DNA from: Sphaerisporangium melleum
GTDB taxonomy: Bacteria > Actinomycetota > Actinomycetes > Streptosporangiales > Streptosporangiaceae
NCBI RefSeq assembly: GCF_014646695.1
Contig: NZ_BMNT01000046.1
Coordinates: 1 to 58,494 of the forward strand
Length of the DNA: 58,494 bases
Direction: 5' to 3'
The notes beneath the pieces were generated by a model. That model saw only the letters and a program-made list of their open reading frames with translations. It had not been told where the DNA came from and did no database searches. A program made the translations under genes and the position numbers. Position 1 is the stretch's first letter. Every line of letters begins with the position of its first letter. Below, piece by piece: positions 1 through 5,821 of the stretch.

Positions 1-114
1 CGACCAGGCAACCGCATGGTCACACCGCAACCACGACCTCGCCGCTTGACATTCAACGTCCAGGGATGTCTGACACCGCCAGGTCACCGAGCACCGTGTC
101 TCCTGCGCGACTGG

Positions 115-915
115 TCACCTAGGCACCGGGCTCCTGGAATGGTGGTCGGGCAGGCGCCAGCGGGCCCAGATGGTCTTGCCGAGGCCATCCGGAAGCGAGG
201 TGACACCGGTGTCGGTGGCGAGGGCCGCGACGATGGCCAGGCCGCGACCGTGGACGGCCTCCAGGTCCAGCTCCAGATAACGCGGCTGCTCGGGGCCGTG
301 GTCGGTGACCCGCACGCAGAAATCGCCGCCGCTGAGCCACAGCGACAGCCGGATCGGGGGCGCGCCGTGGCCAACGGCGTTGGCGAGTAGCTCCGCGACG
401 GCGAGCACCACGTCATCGGTGAGCTCGGCCAGATCCCACGCGCCGAGGACCTCCCTCACCATGCCCCGCATCTTGCCGATCACGGACAGGTCGTGGGGAA
501 CGTCCCAGCAGACGGTACGCAGACCGCCGTCCCGCATCTCGGGCATCGGTACTCCATCGATCATCGAAGGGCCTGGACGGGCCTCGGGGAATGAATCGGC
601 CCGGCCACTTACCCGGCCGGTAGGGCACTTGGCAGGTGACTCGTAGATCAGGCACTGCTCGGCCTCCCGCATCACCTCGCGCAGCTCGCCGACGGTGACC
701 GCCTGGACGAGTAATGGCCACGGCACCGGCCAGGTCGCGGCGGCGTAGAACCGCCGCGAGCCCACGCCGTACCAGACCGCCCAAGTGGGCTCCAACTGGT
801 CCAACTGCTGGGCGGCTGCCCGCTCAGCCGTATCCCACCGCCGAGGGGCGACAGTCGTGGGTGGCGTTCCCGGCCGGTGCCGCCCGCGTGCGGAAGTGCT
901 CGGCCCTTCGCTCAC
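115..915 (-). CDS. ATP-binding (HATPase_c anti-sigma-like) protein with an N-terminal WAVWYG domain
   Basis: The C-terminal ~140 residues are a GHKL/HATPase_c_2 domain of the anti-sigma-factor kinase type. The N box reads ELLANAVGHG, followed by DHGP and HGRGLAIV. This family binds ATP and usually sequesters sigma factors or phosphorylates anti-anti-sigma proteins in the cytoplasm. The N-terminal part carries a separate actinobacterial motif (WAVWYGVGSRRFYAAATWPV, then LREVMREAE) that I recall from small stand-alone proteins next to such ATPases; its function is unknown. GTG at 915 has GGAGGT six nt upstream and overlaps the stop of the upstream gene (GTGA), which argues for translational coupling. 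An internal ATG at 546 with GGAG five nt upstream would give a conventional 143-aa kinase, so one reading frame may make two products. I see no stop between the two parts. Confidence 0.7.
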   Translation of the reverse strand: MSEGPSTSARGRHRPGTPPTTVAPRRWDTAERAAAQQLDQLEPTWAVWYGVGSRRFYAAATWPVPWPLLVQAVTVGELREVMREAEQCLIYESPAKCPTGRVSGRADSFPEARPGPSMIDGVPMPEMRDGGLRTVCWDVPHDLSVIGKMRGMVREVLGAWDLAELTDDVVLAVAELLANAVGHGAPPIRLSLWLSGGDFCVRVTDHGPEQPRYLELDLEAVHGRGLAIVAALATDTGVTSLPDGLGKTIWARWRLPDHHSRSPVPR

Positions 916-1538
916 CCGCCCACCTCCGTACGCCGCCGATGCCGTCCGCCCCGCACACCCCGCGTGCCCGAAGCTCGTGTCTGCCCCACCGCCCCGCCCG
1001 CCGCTCCCACTGGCTCCAAAAGCCGGTGCCGTCCAGCCGGTCCGGCGACGACGCTGTGCTCTTGCGGGCCTCCGTCGTATACGGCACCGCCGGGCCGAGC
1101 CGTATCGCCCCCGGCGGACGGGACCACGAGACGCCGCGACGGGCCGACGGTCCGAATGCCGCGCGGCGCGGACGTCCGGGTATCCGACCGCGAGGCGGGC
1201 GTCCGAATGCCCGGCGACGGAGTGGACATCCGAGTGTCCGGCCAGGAGGCGGATGTCCGTGTATCCGGCGGCAGGATCGGGCGTACCGGCCGCCGTGGAA
1301 TCGGCGGGCCGGACAGGCCGAGACGCCGTCGTGCGGCCATCCGGGCCTGGACCTGGGCGGCGGTGGGCTGTTCCCACTCGTGGCGCGGACGGTGCGGAAG
1401 GCTCACCGCCTCGTGCGCGTACGGCGGGTGCCCGCACCAGCGACAGCCGAGCGGCATCGGCGGCTCGCCGGCGTGCCAGCGGACGCGGATCGCACGGACT
1501 CCCCTGCTCGGCGGGCATCCTCGACTAGGGTTCTGCAT
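912..1538 (-). CDS. Small protein with a Cys/His zinc-ribbon-like N terminus and a repeat-rich tail
   Basis: Residues ~28-70 carry CRWCGHPPYAH, then a second His cluster and HEWEQPTAAQVQARMAARR. This conserved-looking segment probably binds a metal (C32, C35 and nearby His). I recall similar hypothetical proteins in Streptosporangiales beside HATPase_c regulators. After residue ~87 the protein becomes four 9-residue repeats (DTRTSA-like) and low-complexity sequence, so the tail is probably disordered. ATG at 1538 is preceded by GGAGG nine nt upstream. The last four nt overlap the start of the ATP-binding gene, so the two form an operon. The stop position, placed exactly at the downstream start codon, is the best argument that this frame is really translated to its end. 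Function unknown. Confidence 0.6.
   Translation of the reverse strand: MQNPSRGCPPSRGVRAIRVRWHAGEPPMPLGCRWCGHPPYAHEAVSLPHRPRHEWEQPTAAQVQARMAARRRLGLSGPPIPRRPVRPILPPDTRTSASWPDTRMSTPSPGIRTPASRSDTRTSAPRGIRTVGPSRRLVVPSAGGDTARPGGAVYDGGPQEHSVVAGPAGRHRLLEPVGAAGGAVGQTRASGTRGVRGGRHRRRTEVGG
1171..1278. repeat. Four tandem 27-nt units inside a coding region
   Basis: Units begin at 1171, 1198, 1225 and 1252. Each starts GACGTCCGGGTATCC or a close variant. The unit length is a multiple of three, so copy number can change without breaking the 912-1538 frame, where it encodes a nonapeptide repeat. Confidence 0.8.
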
Positions 1539-2205
1539 CGGATCGGACCTCCAGAGTCCGGTCAAGGGGCTTGCCCGGCCTCCACTGCCGAGGCGAGCCC
1601 CGCTTCATCTACGGGGTCAGTTCGCGTCCGCCCTGCCTGGGTGTCCAGGCAGGGCGGACAGTGCTAGGTGCGGTGGTACGGGTATCTGGGCTGTCAGCCC
1701 GCGCTGAGATTCAGAGCGACGCCTATGTCTGGTCGGGGGCTCGCCGCCATGGTCGACCAAGTCCGGGCGCGCCCCTGCCTCGTGCTGAGGCAAGGGCGAT
1801 CGGCACCGTACGGGTGGCTGGTGGAGCGGCAATTCGGGCGCTGTCGCACGGTGGCTGTCCCGCGGAAGTAGGTCATCCGGCATGGCTTACCGGCGGGCGA
1901 AAAAATTGTTCCCATCGGCAGGCCGCCCACCAGTAGGAAGAGGCACCAGCCAAAGCAATCGATCACTAATCCACACCTCCTTATCCGGACATGTCCCGCT
2001 ATTCCTCACGCCAGCCAACGCTCTTACGCCCCATATACGAGTGCGTCACAGCAATGGCAGCACCTTTGACCGAAGCCCTTCACAGCCTGCTCCCGACCGG
2101 CTACCTTTTGCAGTCCGACGACAGGACACCCTGAGGACGCTTTTCGTATTAGGCGACGTCCAATTGGTGTGTGATCGATGTATGACCACCGCTGATGGAG
2201 GAAGC
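1539..2205. other. Divergent intergenic region
   Basis: This 667-nt gap lies between the ATPase operon (left, minus strand) and the XRE regulator (right, plus strand), so it should hold two divergent promoters. The clearest element is a perfect hairpin at 1626-1659. The part after ~1900 is more AT-rich than its surroundings. I could not support any gene here; short open frames lack ribosome sites or family resemblance. Confidence 0.6.
1626..1659. promoter_or_regulatory. Perfect 15-bp hairpin in the divergent region
   Basis: GTCCGCCCTGCCTGG at 1626-1640 is exactly complementary to CCAGGCAGGGCGGAC at 1645-1659, with loop GTGT. There is no U-tract. It lies 88 nt upstream of the ATG at 1538, so it is either a leader hairpin or insulator between divergent units, or a DNA-level binding site. 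Confidence 0.6.
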
Positions 2206-3027
2206 GTGCCTGCTCCAGCCGAGCTTCACCCAAACGCCGGCCCTCTCGCATTCTTCGGTTCCGAGCTGCGGAGATATCGACAAAAAGTTGATATGTCACA
2301 GGAGGACCTAGCGGACAAAATCAACTTCAGTGCCAGTCTGGTCGGCTTCGTGGAGAGGGCGAAGCGCTTCCCCAGCCGCGACTTCGTGGAGCGCTGCGAC
2401 GAAGCACTAGCCTTGAACGGTGACCTGATCCGCTTGTGGCCGCTTCTCACACGAGAAGCGAGCCCACCCTGGTTCCATGGCTGGTTGGATGTCGAACAGC
2501 AAGCGCACACGATTCGTACGTGGCAGCCGCTGGTGGTTCCCGGACTACTCCAAATTGAGGAGTATGCCCGCGCTGTCATCCGTGGTGAGCCGCACATATC
2601 CGAGGATGAGGTGACCAAGAAGCTTCAAGCTCGCATGGAGCGTCAGGCGATCTTCGCGCGCCCCACGCCGCCCATTCTCTGGGTGGTGATCGATGAGTGC
2701 GTTCTACTGCGCCCGATCGGTGGCAGAACGGTCATGCGACGGCAGTTGGAGAGGCTGCTAGAAGCAGTGGAGTCCCCGCGCATCAGCATCCAGGTGGTGC
2801 CGATGGCGCTGGGTGGCACCACCGGGATCGCTGGGGGCTTTGTCATCGCACAACTGCCGGGACGCTCAGACACGGTCTATATCGAGTCCGCGACGCATGG
2901 GTATGTTACGAATCACGCCGAAGAGGTCGAAGCCATCCACAACCGGTACGACACCATACGGATCGAAGCACATCCCCAGCATGTCTCCATCGATCGGATC
3001 AGAGAGGCGATAGTGGCATGGAGTTGA
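2206..3027 (+). CDS. XRE-family regulator with DUF5753 (WhiJ/Scr1-like)
   Basis: Residues ~12-65 form an XRE helix-turn-helix (FGSELRRYRQ, then MSQEDLADKINFSASLVGFV). The remaining ~200 residues match the DUF5753 domain of actinobacterial regulators (PPWFHGWLDVEQQA, then WQPLVVPGLLQIEEYARAVI, ending in MRRQLERLLE and EVEAIHNRYD). Such proteins are usually encoded beside a small DUF397 protein and act in development or as antitoxin-like repressors. The start is chosen at GTG 2206 because GGAGG lies four nt upstream; ATG 2182 in the same frame lacks a ribosome site. The end overlaps the DUF397 gene by 10 nt. The window also holds an anti-sigma-like ATPase in divergent orientation, the third member of typical WhiJ-type loci. 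Its target genes are not visible. Confidence 0.88.
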   Translation: MPAPAELHPNAGPLAFFGSELRRYRQKVDMSQEDLADKINFSASLVGFVERAKRFPSRDFVERCDEALALNGDLIRLWPLLTREASPPWFHGWLDVEQQAHTIRTWQPLVVPGLLQIEEYARAVIRGEPHISEDEVTKKLQARMERQAIFARPTPPILWVVIDECVLLRPIGGRTVMRRQLERLLEAVESPRISIQVVPMALGGTTGIAGGFVIAQLPGRSDTVYIESATHGYVTNHAEEVEAIHNRYDTIRIEAHPQHVSIDRIREAIVAWS

Positions 3028-3230
3028 GCGAAGAACTTGCGACCGCGGCCTGGCGCAAAGCAACGAGAAGCGCATCCAACGGCGGTGACTGCCTGGAGGT
3101 GGCGCCACTGTCCGGGGGGCGGGTCGGACTGCGCGACACCGAAGCTCCGGAGAAGGCTCCGTTCGTAGTGAGCGCGAGCGTGTGGGACGCCTTCATCGAC
3201 GGAGCCAAGAAGGGCGAGTTCGACTTCTGA
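3018..3230 (+). CDS. DUF397 small protein, partner of the XRE/DUF5753 regulator
   Basis: This 70-residue protein begins MELSEELATAAWRKATRSAS and carries the DUF397 core: W-R-K-A/S-x-R-S, then GGDCLEVAPL, a central GRVGLRDTE, and PFVVSASVWDAFIDGAKKGEFDF. DUF397 proteins of the BldB-like type are small cytoplasmic partners of adjacent DUF5753 regulators. In studied pairs they modulate the regulator, and the partners can behave as toxin-antitoxin-like modules. The ATG lies 10 nt inside the end of the preceding gene, so translation is coupled. A strong hairpin follows at 3251-3288. Confidence 0.88.
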   Translation: MELSEELATAAWRKATRSASNGGDCLEVAPLSGGRVGLRDTEAPEKAPFVVSASVWDAFIDGAKKGEFDF

Positions 3231-3250
3231 CGCCGACCCTCCCGCGACAA

Positions 3251-3288
3251 GGTAGCCCTTGGCCGCAGCGCTGTCACCAAGGGCTACC
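3251..3288 (+). terminator. Terminator hairpin after the DUF397 gene
   Basis: GGTAGCCCTTGG (3251-3262) pairs exactly with CCAAGGGCTACC (3277-3288) around a 14-nt loop. It lies 20 nt past the stop codon. There is no U-run, which is common in actinobacterial terminators. Confidence 0.75.
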
Positions 3289-3389
3289 CAACGCTCCAAT
3301 CCGCCGCGCAGCCCAGTCGCCGGGCGTGGGGCGGGCAACCCCCGAGCAGGTAAGTACAGTAACCCCTTCCACACAAAGCCCAATCACCC

Positions 3390-3470
3390 CAGAAACAGTC
3401 CGAAATGTCCAGTTTTTGAAAAGTGAGGAATTCCCGCCCCTGCGTCGGATAACGCCGCAGGTCAGCCACT
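3390..3470 (+). other. Putative CRISPR leader
   Basis: The ~80 nt before the first repeat are unusually AT-rich for this window, with a TTTTTGAAAAG stretch near 3413. The intact repeats lie next to this side and the degenerate repeat is on the far side, as expected for a leader. The rest of the 3231-3798 gap contains no gene. Confidence 0.55.
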
Positions 3471-3620
3471 GTGCTCCCCGCGCACGCGGGGATGGTCCCG
3501 GCAGCCTCAAACCGGACGCCGCAACCATGCGGTGCTCCCCGCGCACGCGGGGATGGTCCCGCCGGAACACCAAGGCCAAGCCGCTCGTCCGGTGCTCCCC
3601 GCGCACGCGGGGATGGCGCC
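3471..3620 (+). CRISPR. Type I-E CRISPR mini-array: 3 repeats, 2 spacers
   Basis: The 29-nt repeats start at 3471, 3532 and 3592. They read GTGCTCCCCGCGCACGCGGG followed by GATGGTCCC, the actinobacterial type I-E repeat with an internal CCCCGCGNNNGCGGGG hairpin. The first two are identical. The third has changed near its end (GATGGCGCC), marking the leader-distal end. Spacers are 3500-3531 (32 nt) and 3561-3591 (31 nt). No cas gene is present in the window, so any crRNA would depend on a Cas set elsewhere. Confidence 0.93.
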
Positions 3621-3798
3621 AGCACCCGCTCGGCGGCCGTGCTGCGCACCTGACTGGGTAAGCGCACACCGGGCCGGAGCCGGCCGTGCTCGTCCAGCCA
3701 CAGACAGCCGGTGCCGGACCATCCGGGCAGGTAGCGCGGGAGGCCGGCGAGAGTCCAGGGCCGCCCGCCCAGTCCGCCTTGATCTGCTGGCCGAGGCG

Positions 3799-5583
3799 TT
3801 ATCTGGCCGTGCAGGTGATGGGCGACGGAGTCGCGACATTGCCGCCGGACCAGCCGACCGCGAATTTCACCGTCACCGAATTGCCCGGCGGCAGTACGCC
3901 GTTCTGGGTCATGATCACCGGGGATCCTGGCGGGTTGTAGCCGTTCCACTGCAGGTAGGTCAGTCCGCTGGGAACCGTGAAGGCGACGGTCCATGAGGTG
4001 ATGGGCGATGTCCCTGTGTTGCGTACCGTCAGTTCGCCCCAGGAGGCCGTCGTGTACTGGAGAACGAACCGGATCGTCGCTTCGCAGGAGGGTGTACCCG
4101 TGGACGGCGAGGGACTGGGTGTCGGTGAAGGGCTGGGTGTCGGCGAGGGGCTGGGTGTCGGCGACGGTGACGGGCTAGGTGTCGGCGATGGTGAAGGGCT
4201 GGGCGTTGGCGAGGGGCACGGTGAAGGGCTGGGCGAAGGTGAGGGGCTAGGCGAAGGTGAAGGGCTTGGTGAGGGCGAAGGGCTGGGCGAAGGGAAGACG
4301 CTGGGGGACACTGACGGGCTGGCGGTCGGCGACGGTGACGGGCTCGGTGTCGGTGTCGGTGTCGGTGACGGTAACGGTGACGGTGACGGGGTGGGTGTCG
4401 GCGACGGGGAGGGGCTGGGTGCCGGCGAGGGGCACGGCGGAGGGCCGCCCGGCGACGGGCTGGGCGACGGGGAGACCCCCGGGCCGGACGGTGAGGGCGA
4501 TGGGCAGGATGGGCCTACGGGCGGGATCCGGATGATCAAGTCGTCGCCGGGGCCCACCGTCCCCCTGCCGTCGCGGTTGCTCGTCGCCACCCAGAGCCAG
4601 CAGTCCGGACCGACCGCCACGGTACGCAGTCGGCCCACCTTTCCCTGCAGCTCGGCCACCGGAGTGCCCACCCTGTTGCCGCCGCTGACCGGCACCGTCC
4701 ACAGACGCTTACCGGCGAGGGCCGCGGCGAACAGCGTGCCGTTGGCGTACGCCAGGCCGCTGGGGGACGCCTCGCTATCGTTCCAGGTCACCAGGGGGTT
4801 CGTATAGCTCGAGCTGCCGCACATGCCTTCGCAGGCGGGCCAGCCGTAGTTGCGACCCGGCCGGATGTGGTTGATCTCGTCTGTGGAGTTCTGCCCGAAT
4901 TCCGTGGCGTACAGCAAACCGGCCTCGTCCCAGGCGAGCCCCTGAACATTGCTGTGGCCGTAGCTGTAGACCGGTGAGCCGGAGAACGGGTTGTCCGTGG
5001 GAACCGCGCCGTCGCGGGTGATGCGCAGGATCTTGCCGGCGAGGTTCGAGCTCTGGGCGTACGCGGGATAGCCTGCGTCGCCCGTGGCCACGTACAGCAT
5101 GCCGTCGGGGCCGAAGGCGATGCGCCCGCCGTTGCGGTACTGGCCCCGGGGGATGCCGGCGAGGATCGCCTGCTGGTTCAGCGGAGCGCTGAGCCGGAAC
5201 CGGACCACCCGGTTGTCGTAGGAGGTGCTGATGTACGCGTAGACCAACTGGTCCTGCGCGAACGTGGGGGAGAGCGCGATGCCGAGCAGGCCCCCCTCAC
5301 CTCCGGGATACACGTTCGGAACCGTGGCCACCAGTACGGGCGAAGAGCCGGGACGCACCCGCGCGATGGTCGCGGTGTCGCGTTCGGAGACGAGGGCGCT
5401 GCCGTCGGGGAGGAAGGCCATGCCCCAGGGCACCCGCAGCCCTCCGGTAGCGACCTGTGCCCGGGTGAAGTCGAACCCGCCCGTCCCCGCGACCGCGGCG
5501 GCAGGCCGGGTCACGACGAGCGCCGTGGCGGCGATCACGGCGCAAAGGGCGATGGAGAGTGCCGAGTACAGGTGCTTGGGCAT
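3799..5583 (-). CDS. Secreted PQQ-type glucose/sorbosone dehydrogenase with C-terminal CBM2
   Basis: Residues 1-~35 are a signal peptide. Residues ~40-365 match the GSDH beta-propeller family ([65 protein letters not shown]), which oxidises aldoses or sorbosone using PQQ outside the cell. Residues ~365-495 are a very long Pro-Ser/Thr linker encoded by near-repetitive DNA at about 4100-4490. Residues ~500-594 are a CBM2 cellulose-binding module ([26 protein letters not shown]). ATG 5583 is chosen because GGAG lies six nt upstream and the signal peptide starts there; frames further upstream are non-canonical. A dehydrogenase anchored to cellulose could feed electrons to oxidative polysaccharide enzymes. 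That role is inference. Confidence 0.88.
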   Translation of the reverse strand: MPKHLYSALSIALCAVIAATALVVTRPAAAVAGTGGFDFTRAQVATGGLRVPWGMAFLPDGSALVSERDTATIARVRPGSSPVLVATVPNVYPGGEGGLLGIALSPTFAQDQLVYAYISTSYDNRVVRFRLSAPLNQQAILAGIPRGQYRNGGRIAFGPDGMLYVATGDAGYPAYAQSSNLAGKILRITRDGAVPTDNPFSGSPVYSYGHSNVQGLAWDEAGLLYATEFGQNSTDEINHIRPGRNYGWPACEGMCGSSSYTNPLVTWNDSEASPSGLAYANGTLFAAALAGKRLWTVPVSGGNRVGTPVAELQGKVGRLRTVAVGPDCWLWVATSNRDGRGTVGPGDDLIIRIPPVGPSCPSPSPSGPGVSPSPSPSPGGPPPCPSPAPSPSPSPTPTPSPSPLPSPTPTPTPSPSPSPTASPSVSPSVFPSPSPSPSPSPSPSPSPSPSPSPSPCPSPTPSPSPSPTPSPSPSPTPSPSPTPSPSPTPSPSPSTGTPSCEATIRFVLQYTTASWGELTVRNTGTSPITSWTVAFTVPSGLTYLQWNGYNPPGSPVIMTQNGVLPPGNSVTVKFAVGWSGGNVATPSPITCTAR

Positions 5584-5710
5584 CACACGCTCCGGGGGAC
5601 GGAGGCTACCGGCTGTTTCCATCGAAAGCGCCGGCCGCGCCCGGGTCAATCATCGGGCGGACACCCGCGCGCTGACCTGCGCGTACGCAGCCGGCCGAGC
5701 CCAGGGACCG

Positions 5711-5719
5711 GAAACTTTC
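5711..5719. promoter_or_regulatory. GAAA-N-TTTC palindrome upstream of the sugar dehydrogenase
   Basis: GAAACTTTC (flanks CCG and ACG) lies 128 nt upstream of the ATG at 5583. The identical core recurs at 53252 upstream of GH3, and GAAATTTTC occurs at 11695. It looks like an operator half-symmetric around one central base. Confidence 0.5.
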
Positions 5720-5779
5720 ACGACCTGGGACCTTGCAGGCGGCGGGCCGGAGCACCGCGGGCACCCGACGACCATAGAG

Positions 5780-5810
5780 CCGGGGCGGTTGCCGGCGGCA
5801 ACCGCCCCGG
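5780..5810 (-). terminator. Terminator of the GH2 gene
   Basis: CCGGGGCGGTTGCC (5780-5793) pairs exactly with GGCAACCGCCCCGG (5797-5810), loop of three. It sits 12 nt beyond the GH2 stop codon on the minus strand and upstream of the sugar dehydrogenase gene. Confidence 0.8.
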
Positions 5811-5821
5811 TCGGGGGTGGG

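Noticed and set aside
1571-1936. Open frames in the divergent region next to the XRE regulator
   Set aside because: They cross the perfect hairpin and lack start signals or recognisable domains.
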